A stretch of 64,000 nt of DNA from Patiria miniata (Eukaryota > Echinodermata > Asteroidea > Valvatida > Asterinidae): NCBI RefSeq assembly GCF_015706575.1, contig NW_024037065.1:4092001-4156000 (forward strand), read 5' to 3'. Positions 34,173 to 46,125 of the stretch are shown here, in pieces (the stretch's first letter is position 1; each line of letters begins with the position of its first letter). The translations under genes and the position numbers were made by a program. The notes beneath the pieces are model-generated. The model made no database searches and was not told the origin of the DNA. It saw nothing but the letters and a program-made list of their open reading frames with translations.

Positions 34173-34369
34173 TCTGCTGTTCTTGCTGTTGTCTCTATAA
34201 TGTAAGAAGAATTTACATTCATATTAGGTTTGGTTTTGACGTTCTAGGAATTTGTTCTATCAATACTGTCTTCCTCCATCCTCGGCCACCCGTTCACTCC
34301 GTCTACCTATACCGCAGTGGTAACTGATGTTGCCTTGATAGGTTTCTTCGTGCCTCCTCTCGTTTGCCG

Positions 34370-36990
34370 CTATATAGAACCCGAGCCTGTAGCAGGACGT
34401 GTAGGCCCCTTCTGGTGGCCTTTTGTTGCACCCTTAGTCTGCTCGAAGCTTTCCCCTCCTTCATAAGGTTTTAGTCGGTCGGCATGCACCACTAGCTGTC
34501 TTCCTCTTGGCTTCTCCTGAATCCTGAAAATAACATCTGATAATCGGTTAATTACTAGGAAGGAGCCCTCCCAGGGGTGTGCAAGTTTGGTTGTCTGTCC
34601 TCGTTTCCGGCTTGGATTGTGTAACCACACATACGGTCCCTCTTGTATTCTGCAATCCCGAGTTCTGCGGTCGTAGTTCTTCTTTTGCCGGACAGCTGCT
34701 CCCTTCAGATTTTCTCTTGCCGCTTCATGGGCCACCTGCATCCTCATACGCAACTGCTCCGCGAAATCTCCATTTTCCAAATCGTTCTCGGTCCAAGGTT
34801 GTTCCATATTGACATCAATGGGCAGGCTCAAATCTCGGCCAAGCATCATCATGCTTGGTGTTTCGCCGGTCGAATCTTGAACTGAAGTTCTGTAGGCAAG
34901 TGTAAGCAGTAAACAACCTTGGACCTCCATCCAGCGAGCTAGCTGTCCCTCTGGGTTCTTGAAATTGGTGAGCTATCTTAAGGAACCGTGATCTGTTCTT
35001 ACCAACACCTTTCTGCCATAAATGTAATGACGGAAATGTTTCAAGTAAATGACAACTGCTACTAGTTCTCTCCTTGTAATACAGTAGTTACGCTCTTGTG
35101 GACTGAGGGTTTTACTGGCATAGACCACCACTTTTTCGTGTTCTCCTTGTTTCTGTGACAGAACTGCCCCGGTGGCAAAGTTACTTGCGTCTGTGTCCAA
35201 TATGAAGTCTTGTTTTGGATCAGGATACGCGAGTATCGGCGATTCCACCAGTCGTCTCTTCAACTCTACGAAAGCTTCTTCACAAGTCTCTGTCCACTTG
35301 TACTTGTGATGTTTCTCTGTCAGTTTGTGGAGAGGACGAGCAATCTCTGCAAACCCTCTGATGAAACGTCGGTAATAATGACGCTAGGCCCAGGAAACTA
35401 CGCACTTGAGTAACATCTTCAGGGTGTGGCCATTCTCGAACAGCTCTGACCTTCTCCAGATCTGTCTCCATTCCCCTTTCAGAAACAATATAACCCAGGT
35501 ACAACACCTTCCGCTGATACAGGTGACACTTCTTTGGCTTTAGTTTAAGACCAGCCTCCCTCAATCGTTGCAAAACTATCTTAAGGCGCTGAGTCGCTTC
35601 ACTCTCTGTCTTCCCATATGTGATGATGTCGTCGAGATAGATGAGTAGAATATCCCACTGTAAACCAGCCATCACCCGCTCCATCAGTCTCTCAAAAGTT
35701 GACGGGGCGTTCGACAAACCAAATGGCATCACATTCCACGTATATAGACCTCCCCTTACAGTGAATGCAGACTTCTGTTTCGCCTCTTCATCTAACCCTA
35801 CTTGCCAATATCCAGATGCAAGATCCAGTGTCCAAAACCACTTTGACCCCGTAAGTGCATCGATGGACTCCTCAATTCTCGGAATCGGATAAGCATCTTT
35901 AACCGTGACGGCATTAAGTCTTCTGTAATCGACGCAGAAACGTTTTGTTCCGTCCTTCTTGGTAACTAAGACAACTGGTGATGCCCATGGACTATAGGAT
36001 GGTTCTATGATGCCCCTTTCCAGCATGTCGTTAACTTGTTTGTCCATCTCCTCTCCGGTATTGATACTGTGCTTTACGTAGTCAGTACACCCAATGTCGT
36101 GATCTCCTCGAGAAAATACTTCTTGAAAGTCGATCAACAACTCCCGTACTTGAGGTCGGTGTTCGTCAGGTAAATCTTCTGTACTTCTGGAATACAAATC
36201 TTTGAGATGTTCAGGAATCTCTTGTGGACTGTTGTTTTCACCAGTCTTCAATTCCCTCACACTGGCACTGGAAATCATCTCTGGTTCTGTTTGTATAGAT
36301 GAAATCATCCCTGACATGGTTCCCTCCTTAATTACAATTTCGTCTTGGCTCATGTTGACTACACGAGCTGGCAATATATCTTGGCTTACGTTCATTAGTG
36401 TTCTTGCAAGCATAATCCCTTTCCCTGTAAACTGTTTCTCCGCCTGTGGGTTCGATGATGCCCAGTCCTCTTACATTTTGTGGTTTAGAAATCTTCACAG
36501 GAATCAATGCCTCATGGAACGCTGGTACCACCGTAGTCTGGGACACTACCACCCTTGAGCAGAACAGTACATCATCTTCATCTCCACATGGTATTTGTTC
36601 TCCATCTAAGAACAGCTTAAGGTTGTTGAAGTCCAAACTTCCGCCCGTTGTCAAATGTAAATCCATGCCTAAGATTCCTTCACTTTTTATTCTGGCCACA
36701 GTAACATCTAGTGACTGGCTTTTTCTTCCTATCTGCAAATCCATCATTGCATGTCCCCACGACTCGATCGGAGTACCATCATGTCCAACTTCGGTTTCTT
36801 GCCCTTTGGAAATTGCTCATATACAGTTGTCGACGGCACAGTCTGTGTAGAACCAGTGTCCAGTAGAAATTTTATCTTTACTCCACGGATCACTCCAGTC
36901 AGAAATATCCCCCTGTTACTCCTCTCAAAGATAGTTGTAGATTTTAATTCTGGCTTTTCCGATAAGTCATCTCTTACGCTGCTTTCCATC
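34370..36990 (-). pseudogene. pol: pro-pol of gypsy element B, integrase core deleted
   Basis: Protease: KFLLDTGSTQTV near 36845-36880. After a frameshift near 36750, a linker follows (GILGMDLHL), and another frameshift lies near 36420. RT: FCVDYRRLNAVTVKDAYPIP near 35900-35960 and the YLDD box near 35630-35641. A frameshift near 35390 breaks FLGLA from YYRRFIRGF. RNase H: FILDTDASNFATGAVLSQK, then LVRTDHGSLR, a TAG near 34973 in place of the usual Trp, and FKNPEGQLARWMEV. Directly in frame comes the C-terminal part of integrase (LAYRTSVQDSTGETPSMM, PYVWLHNP), so the RNase H end, the zinc-binding HHCC region and the D,D-35-E core are missing. The protein stops at 34370. Confidence 0.88.
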
Positions 36991-37059
36991 CTGGACCGTT
37001 CCTCGGTGTCGGCGTTCCCTTGGTCCGTTGAGTTCGCCCAAATCGTTTCCTTGGTTTTG

Positions 37060-38442
37060 TACTTTCATGCCACTTCTAGTACAGTCCCGGGCGTAGTGTC
37101 CCTTCTGACCACATGAAAAAACAAGTCACCATTCTACCCATTTTCTCCCGATCTTGTTGCTCATGATGTGTATTGATGCGTTCCTGGGGTTAACCATTTC
37201 TAATTTCCCACCGCAACTGGTCCACCATCTTCATGACATCCATCAACTTCGCGTTCACATCAGCAAGTTCTTTCGGCATACTGTTGCTCTGCTCTTCGCC
37301 ACCAGAAACGGCACACGCGAATTTATTCGATCTTCCCCTGTCTCTGGTTCTCTCCACCTTTAGAAAAGATTCAGTATCCAATGCAGCCCTCACAGCTTGT
37401 TCCAGAGTCTGTGGCCGTGCCCGGAATATACCGGCCCTAATCTCGGAATCCTCTATGGAATCTGCGAAATGCCCCTTCGCCAACCTTTCACGGACGTTGC
37501 AAGGTAGTTCCGGGTAAGACATTGCCGATAAATCCCTAATCGCTTGGCCTAGTTCCTGTAAGGATTCTCTTACTCCTCTTCTTCGCGTTCTAAGTTGTAA
37601 CAGAAAATTTTCGGCTTGCTCACCTAGGCCGAATCTCCTCTCAAGTTGTGCGACGAGTTCATCATAGTTCGGATGTTCCCTCTGTGGAAAATTTCCAAGC
37701 ACCTTCAGTGCCGGCCCTTGTAGTCTGGTAGCGAGTTGATAGGCAGCCTCTTCTCTTGACCATCGATTGACAGTTCTGCACGCCTCAAAATGTTGTTGGT
37801 AATCTTTCCATGGAATTTTCCCGTCGAATTTATCCGGAATAATTTCTCTACGGCCTACCCCTGACGAATGTCCACAACGCGGTCTGCCAGCTGGCCCATC
37901 GTTGTGTGACTCTCCCCTCAGATCACCATTGCCTCGTCCCCAACGATTCATGTGGAATTGTAGACCCCGCCAATCGTCAGAATTCTGCTGATGACGACTA
38001 CATCCTTCAGGACCAGTCCAGGTATCAGCTCTGCCTCTGCTAGAGTAGTCCCGCGGTGGCACTCTTCGTCCCGGTTCATCCATATCCCGATAATTATCTC
38101 GTCGAAATTGAATCTCTGGATCGTACTCACGGCGCAAGTATTGTTAAAATTGCCAAGACTCGTCCTGCCAATCAGTCTGTGCTTGGTCTCCGTCCTGCAA
38201 TATTCTCCGTGTATTTTGCCGATAAGTGGTCTCGTCATCTCGCCCTTGACCACGACGCAATTCTTCGCTGCCCGGATAAGGTGTAGATCTTCTCTCTGAT
38301 GGAGCTACACCCATACCCCTCTCTTGATCCTCTTCACCCGGACTGTTCACACAGGAAGGTGATGGTTCTCCGCCTTCACCGCCCTGGCTTCCAGGCTCAA
38401 TTCTTGTCTTTATCTTTCCCTGCTTGCTTCTGCCGTCGTCGT
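37060..38442 (-). pseudogene. gag: gag of gypsy element B (two stops, one frameshift)
   Basis: Probable start MDDDGRSKQGKIKTR near 38442. The N-terminal third is polar, and an in-frame TAA lies at 38144-38146. The capsid part reads IIPDKFDGKIPWKDYQQHFE, AAYQLATRLQGPALKVLGNF and LERRFGLGEQAENFLLQL, the usual retrotransposon Gag core. A TAA at 37190-37192 is followed by more coding in frame, then a T-run near 37115 shifts the frame just before a CCHC knuckle (SCGQKGHYARDC). Gag and protease would follow in one line without the lesions. The family differs from Gag A, which lacks these blocks and looks PNMA-like. Confidence 0.85.
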
Positions 38443-38489
38443 CCATAGTAACTGCAACTCTACTAGTAAAAACAAGATAAACTGCCAAA

Positions 38490-38506
38490 TCCTGTCTACG
38501 ACGCCA
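38490..38506 (-). promoter_or_regulatory. Primer-binding-site-like sequence of gypsy element B
   Basis: On the minus strand TGGCGTCGTAGACAGGA lies one base inside the proposed LTR end (GGTACCA). It is similar in layout to the site of element A (TGGCGATC...). Its place about 50 bp upstream of the gag start argues that the 5' LTR extends to 38508. Confidence 0.6.
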
Positions 38507-38770
38507 ATGGTACCCGGCGGCCGGGCGAAGTGGGGTAGAGGGCGCTATTAAAGACTTTCTGCCGTCACCTTGCTAGATGTAATGATGCCAAGTCACAATA
38601 AATTTATATTTCCCGGATCCGTTTGGTTGAAATGTACAACCAGGCAGTCTTACTTCATTTGGATATGACTAAGAAAGGGACGAAGACACTTCTTCTATAA
38701 TTCAACAATAATGTATTCTTAAAAACTCCAACAATATTATTTGCAGTCAATCATCGTTAATACGTCAGCT

Positions 38771-38890
38771 CGCTGACTCAGTTTACTCCGGCTACCGCTG
38801 ACTCATTTTACTCCGGCTACCGTTGACTCAGTTTACTCCGGCTATGACTCAGTTTACTCCGGCTACCGCAGACTCAGTTTACTCCGGCGA
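38771..38890. repeat. Five-copy 25-bp tandem array with AP-1-like words
   Basis: The unit is TGACTCAGTTTACTCCGGCT plus ACCGC or a variant. Three of the five copies hold the AP-1/TRE word TGACTCA and a fourth GACTCA. The array lies in the LTR or leader of element B and could act as an enhancer or insulator; function is inference only. Confidence 0.9.
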
Positions 38891-38914
38891 TCCCCAATTA
38901 ATTACCCGCCAACT

Positions 38915-39066
38915 CCTAGCTGGAATGACTCCGCTAGCACCAAGCTGGAAAAATACTCCAATAACTCCGCCAGCTCCCCGCTGGAAAATACTCCAATAAC
39001 TCCGCCAGCTCCCTGCTGGAAAATACTTCAATAACTCCGATCCGCCAGCTCCCCGCTGGAAAATAC
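38915..39066. repeat. Tandem array with CCAGCTCCCCGCTGG words
   Basis: Three to four copies of a unit of about 35 bp (AATAACTCCGCCAGCTCCCC, GCTGGAAAATACT), each holding a small palindrome-like CCAGC...GCTGG. It follows the first array. Confidence 0.88.
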
Positions 39067-39979
39067 TTTTAGTCTACGCTGACATCGCAGTGACGCTAAC
39101 ACTGGTACGTAGAACCCTCTTCCTGTCCCGTCTTATGAATCGCCCCAAACCCGCTTCCAATAAAGTCCCGGAGTAAATTGAGTCGGTGAGTTGCCGCCGA
39201 CCAGATCGTCCCTAAAACCTGAACGAATCACATCAAGCTCTATTGGCAACTGATACACTTGTTTATAATTTATGCACAGTTAAATCCGCAGACATATATA
39301 GACACAAATCAAATATAACGTTCGTATAAGTAATTCAAAGCATTCCTCATTTGCAACGTTGTACAGGTGCAATAAAATACCTGCAACTCCCTTATCGCTA
39401 ATGTTTGTTGAAATAAACACTAGAACACTAAAATGCCTCATTCCATAAAGTTCAACGACAAAAGCATAACACTGCAATCTATATATGTCTCTTCACTATC
39501 TGTCAATATAATAGACACTAAATGCAAAGAGTCACTTGTAGTTCGCAAGATAATGAGCTGATAATTTATGTACTCACCTGAACGAATCACATCAAGCTCT
39601 ATCGGCAACTGATTCGTTCGTGCGGCGTTTGAACTTTTATACCGCCCACAACTGCATCACAAAAATGATTTCATTGGTCAACGCGACCTTGCACACAAAA
39701 CTCGCGCGCGTAATCAAAACAATAGAAATGCATTCTTCTAGTACGAAGGTTTCGCCGTAAGGGCGTACCCCAAATATGGTAAGTGCCTGGCCTAATCAAT
39801 ATTCATGAGTTATATACTGAGCGGGCAGAACAAAGATGGTGGCTTCCGATCGGACATCGTGAGTACAGCTGGCTGGAATGAATTCTGGTAGTTTTATCTA
39901 AAGTGTGTGATCGATTGTTATCTCTATTTACTGATAATAATCACATGAATTCGCAACTTGCAGGCACCTCACGTCACAC

Positions 39980-42020
39980 TTGTACAAAACATGTCGTGTG
40001 TTGTGCTACAACTTAATCATACATGGGAAATATTTTCATACAATTACATCAAAAAGGCCTAAATTGGATGGTAAAACAATGTAAATTTAAAAAACAGTAG
40101 GCTATGAATTATGAGTATGACACTCACAGAAAAAGAGAGGAAAAACATTTCAGTACAATTTGATTCTGACAGTCATGAACATGATTAAACTGAAAGTAGG
40201 TAGGCCTTACATGTCGGACTACTCTTTTTTATTGTTCATGCCACCTTTCGTGTTCGCAGAACTTATTCTGGAATGTTTGACGTTAAATTAATTTCAGGTT
40301 TTGCATGTTTATTCGGTCATGCTTAGCCAAATTCATTTCATTTTAATTTGCATGTAAACACATTACCTCAGCTTCAGCAGGGACATGTAAATGGGCAATT
40401 TTTAAATGAAGGTTTTTTGTTTCTGTGTGTTCCTGTTCCATACAAGTGGATCTTTTCTTTGGATAAGAAAGCTTCCAAAAATGTTCAGCCAAGACTTTGC
40501 ACAGGCCTACCTGTGCAACCCCCCCCCCCAAAAAAAATAAATAATATAAATACAATTAATATGAATATTGTTAATTGTTGTCATGACATGCATGATACAT
40601 CATGTACATACATGCACCACTGCTTTAGTATAACATGTAGAGCTTGGAATGTATGGCTACATTTCTCCTATGCAATATGCCCCACCCCCACCCCGTAATA
40701 ACACAATTGTACATGTGATCCTGTTTTCTGAAGAAAAGAAAAACATTTTGTCATGATTTTCCAGAAAGTTTGCAGTATCATTCTCCTGAGAAGATGGTTC
40801 TTCTATCTTCTGGAACTCTGGTGAGATGGTGGCGTGATGAGCCGTTGACTAGTCGTGATGAGCCATACAGTGAAGTGAACCTTTCATCCAACATTTGTGC
40901 ATGGAGGATCAGGATTACACAGACATGAACATGTGTTGGGTGTATTTTTCGTAACTGAATGTGTGCAAAACTGTTGGATGCCATGTAAACTGCTAGATTT
41001 GAAAAAAAATGCACTCTCCTGCACCGCCTTGATCCGACTGTGCATACATGATACATTCAGAACTTCCGAGTATTGTCCGCTTGCCAATTGGAATTGAGGC
41101 CTGGGATTCACACGTCACACATGATCACATGCGATAGACTGGTTCTCGCTCCCATAATATCGGACAGGTTTACATGTTAATGCACATTTATGGCCATTGA
41201 TTGGATCACCTCTGCACATGTGCGGTGTCATTTTGTTATTTTTGAAAATGATATTTACATTCTCGGGCATGGATGGCAGTTGAATACATGGCTATGGCAA
41301 AACTGACTCAATACATGAACCATAAACCAGTAGGCAAAATGGCAGTGTCTCTACTAAAACTGCATTATTAGGGACAACCTTGTTGCCATTTTGCAATGGG
41401 CTGGATCCGTGCTTACATTATCATTGTGATTTTGTACCTAGGGGCAGAATTGTGACCTAGGCTAATTTGCATACACCGGTAGGAATTCCTCCGGGACTAC
41501 TGCGAGCTAGTTTACACTCCTAATTAAGTGCCAAAATTATGAATTGAAATACAACTGCATATTAATTTTACTGAAAATCAACTAATTGTTGACACTACTA
41601 AAATTCTTACTTTTATCATAAATATATGATAAAATATCTTATACGCAGCGACAATATTTGCTTCAGCTGCAAATCGCGGCACTTTATTACTAGCCATTGC
41701 AATATCAATAAAAATAACAGTTCGGCTAAGCTGTACTTTTTTCAGCATGTCGGTATGTATTAATTGACATCGCAAAGTCACGTACTAGGTGCGCGAGTCA
41801 CGTACGCGCGTCGGTGACCTGATTTAGTTGTAGAGTGCAAACACGGGGCAATTAGGTCATCGTAACCATATAAGGTCACGAAAGAAGTATGCAAATGAGA
41901 ATATGCAAATGGAGAAAACTTTCAACGAATGAGGTGCTGCATGAGCATGAGTCGGCGGTGAACCAAAGTTTGTTTACACCGGGACCCATCACTTTGTCAC
42001 AGCTGTCGACCGGAGGCACA
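39980..42020. other. No gene supported
   Basis: AT-rich sequence between element B and the DIRS-like element. Short C-run at 40520-40529. No exon, repeat pair or terminal sequence was recognised. Confidence 0.45.
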
Positions 42021-42024
42021 CATT

Positions 42025-42185
42025 AATTATACATTGGAAAATTTTATCCATTGGAAAATTTTATCAAACATTTCGTTCGTCATTTCCGGCTTTGGAATAT
42101 TGGAGTTATACTCGGTTTTTCACCTTTGGATTACCGGAGTTATACTCGGTTTTTCGCCTTTGGAATATTGGAATTATACTTGTTC
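42025..42185 (+). repeat. Short tandem repeats upstream of the DIRS gag
   Basis: A 17-bp unit CATTGGAAAATTTTATC is present twice at 42031-42064. A unit of about 32 bp (TTGGAATATTGGAGTTATAC, TCGGTTTTTC) is then repeated three times up to 42180. They lie just before the gag ATG and may belong to the terminal or promoter region. Confidence 0.75.
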
Positions 42186-42207
42186 CACTAGACGGAAAGT
42201 CGCCGAA

Positions 42208-43600
42208 ATGCCGAGACCACGACGCCGCCCCGCAAGGTACTCTCCGGAGCCAGCTCCACACTCGGCTAAGAAAGCAAAAAGATCTAGGCTTACACCTGCA
42301 AATATTCAATGCCTCCGGTCCCCTTCCATTTCGGCTTCTTATCAGGCACCATCTTCAGTGGCAGCGTTGGCGATTCCATCGCTGATTACTACTACTGCCC
42401 CTTCTGTTCCGGATCATGATCCAGTGATTCTTGCGGCCGCACGGGCCCGTCCGCCGGTTACAGCACCGTTGCCGCACCACTTGTCGGCACTCCACTACGG
42501 GTTGGCTGTACCCCCAGTGTCTTTTCAGAATCCTATGATGGCTCCCCCTACTTACAGCTAGTATGGTCTGCCACCCACAAGAGTCACTTCGACGGCGACG
42601 GCATCCCCGTTTCCGCAGTTTGCTCCAATGTCATCAGCCCCCAGTAGGCCTACGACGACGATTGGGCTTTCTTCGTGGACAGCTCCGGGGGAGCGAGCGA
42701 CCGGTGTCATGGGTGTGGCTAAAGCAGCGAGCCAGTACGACCCATCGGTAGCGCCAGCGGCAGCGAGTTCAGAGCCGGCACCAGCCCCAGCCGAATCGCC
42801 AGTCACTGGCATGTTTGCTGGCACGAGCACAGGGACGAGAGTTCCTGTTTCATCGGGTGGTGAGTGTAATCGACAGAACACCATAACTGTAGACAATAGG
42901 GACACATTTTTCTCTGTAAGTCAGTTAGATCGCCCTGAACCGTTCCACCAAGTCACTAACGTGGGTACTCCCTTAGGTATACATCTTGCGCAGGCTACTA
43001 AAGAAAAGATCTGGGGAGGGGCTTTTGTTGATTTTTCACTGCTTTATCAAGATTCAGCTAGCGCAGTTTTGGCTCGTTCAGAGTAAACACAACAGAACCT
43101 TAAGCTGACATTAGAGAAGGGAAATCTAGTGGTGCGCAAACCCAGCGCCGCGAAGAAAAAGATTGAAAATGTCGAAATTTGGCAGTCGGCATTTCGCACC
43201 TACATGGCAGTTTACCTAGCTAAACACACTTCGCGCTTCGCTGAGATTTTGAAGTATGCCAAAATCATACGGCTGGCTTCCATCCAATTTCCGGGCCTTC
43301 CGTGGCGTACATACGACGAACAATTTCGTCTCAAGCAAGAGTTGTACCCCTCGCGTTCATGGGGAGATTTAGATTATGAGCTTTGGCTCACGGTTGCATC
43401 CGCTAATGCCACTTCCCAAACTGCCCAACGGAATGGGCAGCACACACCATATTCCAAGAAAGTTTCCGAAGCGGGTTGGTGCTATGCCTTCAACGGCGTG
43501 CAAGGCTGTCAATTTGCAAATTGCAGGTTTATGCACTGGTCCCATGCGCCCAGCAAACTCAGCTGCTGCTTTTATAGCTCCGTCGCAGAATAGGCAACAG
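42208..43600 (+). pseudogene. gag: Gag-like protein of the DIRS-like element (two stops, late frameshift)
   Basis: Start ATG 42208 (MPRPRRRPARYSPEP). A long Pro/Ala/Ser/Thr-rich N-terminus contains an in-frame TAG at 42559-42561. The conserved part reads TPLGIHLAQATKEKIWGGAF then VDFSLLYQ. A TAA at 43084-43086 follows, then in the same frame IENVEIWQSAFRTYMAVYLA, FPGLPWRTYDEQFR and a Cys/His motif (CYAFNGVQGCQFANCRFMH). The KIWxGxxVD...W..AF..Y order is typical of DIRS/Ngaro Gags. The frame is lost near 43540 and other frames remain open to 43708, so the exact C-terminus is uncertain. Confidence 0.75.
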
Positions 43601-44005
43601 AAATCAGTTACCGATGCACTTAAGACTCAGCACTTGAATCAAGCAAAACCAACTGCTGCAGCCTTCCAAAAGGGTCAGGGCACTTTTCGAACCCACAACT
43701 CCAATTAGAATTTCGGTCTTGAATCGCTGGTTACTGGATTACCATAAGTCAGACGATGTTGAAATGTTACGTTTAGGCTTTAAGGGAGGTTTTCGGCTGG
43801 GTTATAGACGAATCCAATAGAGACAATTTTGTTACCTTTGTCGTTGGCAGCGCTGTTGCATTTGCCATTCTGAGGGGCCATTTTTAAAAACCGCTAAACG
43901 ACGGGCTTGTGTACGTGTAAGTCATGTAAGTGGCAACAGTGAACGAACTGGAACCATGCGTATCGAGCTCCAATTTTAGCCTTTATCGGGATTCTTCAAA
44001 ACATT

Positions 44006-45284
44006 ATGGCTAAAGAATCAACGAAGAAGAATAACGAAGGATCAGGAAAACACTGTGTCGTCGTTGGCTGCAAAAATACAAGCAAAAAGCTGAGAAAATG
44101 GAAGCTTGCAACATGCGAATTGCATGCACCAGAAACGCACGAATATTGTGTGTGTTTAACTGCATCGTTTCCCCAACTGTTCCAACGCCAATTCCGCAGC
44201 AAATCGAAAGCAGTGGGTGAGGAATATCAACCGAAAGGACTTCAGACCTTCAAAATACAGCACTGTAAGTTCCTTTTTCAGGGAAGGACTGTGTAATTCA
44301 TCAGACGGTACTTCAATTCATACTTCATGTTCGGTCATGATTGTTGGAATGGTATCCAGTAATTTGGGACATGGGTTTACGGGTAGGCCTAAATCAGCTT
44401 TTAGTGACAGTAGCTTGAGTTTTAAATTATGTCCCCCATTTTTTTTAATTTATATTACCAATACGGTACTAGTAATAGTATGAATATAGCCTGGGAAATT
44501 AAGGTATTTAATTGTATGTTTAAAAAAAAAATAGGGGGGGGGGCAATCGTGTAGTGTAGGGCCCCTGTTTAGTTTTGATCAAATTAGAGTCATATACCGA
44601 TAAATGTTTGTTGTTGCTCCAAAATGACGTTTTCAATAACGAGCGGACTTCTCTCAATTCTAGGTTTTTGTAATTCTGAACTGAGTTTCTTGGGGTAGAA
44701 ATCACAATTTTTCTGCACGGTTTTCTGCCAGTTGGTGCCTAGCAATTCAGCGCTGTTTGTGTTCACTGTACATCGCGCAGTGATCGCCATCTTTATTTTC
44801 GGGTTGCGTGTTGTCACTGCACTGTCTTTTTCATTTTACCCCCCAATTTCCCTTCAAAAATTCAAAACATTGCCCTCTATCTATGGAGTACCGGTTTATT
44901 CCTATTTCCTAATGTCACAAACTAGTTTGGTCGGTCTAATAATTTTAAAGTGGATTTTTTCCTTATAGGAAACTGGGTCCATAGATACATGTACACAATT
45001 GCCATTTTTTAATGAAATGCCAGTGTAAAGACAAGTGCAATCAAATTTATTTTTAATGTATGTTTTGCATGTTTGTTGAGTGCTTCGGCCCCCGTACAAA
45101 AAGGTTTGTGTTGCATGGGTTGCTCCCATCCAAAACATTTTGTCAGAATTTGTCCACAACTTACCATCTGATCTGCTGTCTGTTTGTTTCTTTTTTATTT
45201 CAGATATGTTCTGTCCATTTTGAAGAAGGGAAGCCAACATCAGCTCACCCTTACCCAACTGTGGCCATGGGATATATCCCCTAT
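44006..45284 (+). pseudogene. THAP-like zinc-finger exons of the ISL2EU copy 2 transposase
   Basis: Exon 1 begins at ATG 44006: a basic start, then CVVVGCKNTSKKLRKWKLA, TCELH and YCVCL, a Cys/His-rich finger. A frameshift near 44165 separates this from RKQWVRNINRKDFRPSKYST in another frame, which runs to a donor (ACT|GTAAGT, exon end 44264). Exon 2, 45204-45284, follows TTTCAG and completes the fold with ICSVHFEEGKPTSAHPYPTV before a GTAAGT donor. The W...C..HF...P.PT pattern is THAP-like. THAP domains bind transposon ends. The catalytic exons expected downstream are missing. Confidence 0.75.
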
Positions 45285-45782
45285 GTAAGTCTAAATCAAG
45301 CTAGTCCTGTAAATTAATAGTCAAGTTTTGTTCCCAGTATGGAGTTTGTGTTTGGTTTTCAGAGAAATATTCTTGGAAGCATCTCCCCCCCCCCCCACAA
45401 ATATAAATATTTATAAAGAAACATTTATTTCTTCTTGTCTAGTACTCCTCCAATTTATACAAATATTCTATTTTACTGGGTACATCTGCAATTACATATA
45501 ACAAAAAACAGCTACATGTACCTACTGACCTAGACCCGTGAACGTGTCATCAACAACGCCATGCTCCAGAGTACTGTAGAAACACTCGATGCACATGACT
45601 ATTTGGGTTACCGGACAGATCCGCTCCTACCATTTTGCACATGCATGGCTCAGAATACCAGCGTTTTGTGTGACCTCGGAAAAATCCAAAGTTGTGCTCG
45701 TACAAATGTACGTTTCTTGTTGTGTTGAGGTCGTTTTTTTTTTTTCAAATTTCTTGGCAATGTAAGATCCTATGCTCGCATG

Positions 45783-45843
45783 GAGTCTGGGTGCTGATAA
45801 TTACCCTCGCCTCCGGCTCGGGTAATTATCAGCACCCAGACTC
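45783..45843. repeat. Perfect 24-bp hairpin
   Basis: Arms 45783-45806 and 45820-45843 (GAGTCTGGGTGCTGATAATT...) are exact reverse complements around a 13-nt loop TCGCCTCCGGCTC. It sits where the transposase core of copy 2 would be expected. Confidence 0.95.
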
Positions 45844-46125
45844 TAAGCGGTATTAAACGAGTGATAAAAACCTCCGGAGCACACATTTATTCCCTTAATA
45901 ATAATGAAGTAATAATAAAATGATACTTCATTCCTTGTTACCTCACACATCCCCCTCAGGTACATGTACCTCAAAAAAATCTACAGATTCCAGTTAACAC
46001 AATGACCAACACAAATGAAGGGGGACTCCAGGCCTCTACCAGATATCCTGAGTACATTATTACGTGTGTATGTCACTTTCCCCTCACATTAAGCAGTATG
46101 GCACTGTTAAAAATTTGATTTGTAA

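Larger units (their letters stand above)
31793..39978 (-). mobile_element. Ty3/gypsy LTR retrotransposon B with a third, zinc-finger ORF
   Basis: Minus-strand order: LTR (39978 to 38508), PBS-like site, gag, protease, RT, RNase H, integrase tail, zinc-finger ORF, repeat-rich 3' UTR, polypurine tract (GAGAAGGGGGTAG just above 32575) and LTR (32575 to 31793). The two LTR copies share about 780 bp at high identity, so the insertion is young, yet the coding part carries at least three stops, four frameshifts and a large deletion in integrase. It probably moved with help from another copy. Confidence 0.9.
38508..39978 (-). repeat. 5' LTR of gypsy element B, with two tandem arrays
   Basis: 39177-39978 matches the left LTR. 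The remaining 38508-39176 has no left-hand match but lies between that LTR block and the PBS-like site, so it is either the inner part of a 1.47-kb LTR or a leader inserted between them. The minus-strand ends TGTGACG...GGTACCA obey the TG...CA rule. It contains an array of five 23-25-bp units at 38771-38890 and an array of three to four units of about 35 bp at 38915-39066. Confidence 0.7.

Noticed and set aside
33598..34327. Long plus-strand open frames rich in Ser, Leu and Pro over the zinc-finger ORF
   Set aside because: They are antisense to the Glu/Lys/Arg-rich repeats of the minus-strand ORF and have a repeat-driven composition; the minus strand has the C2H2 motifs.
31785..39985. Target-site duplication for gypsy element B
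   Set aside because: Bases outside the two LTR blocks (TCTAT left, CTTGT right) do not match, in line with a truncated left LTR.
42558..42905. 115-codon minus-strand frame
   Set aside because: Antisense shadow of the DIRS-like gag; no motif of its own.
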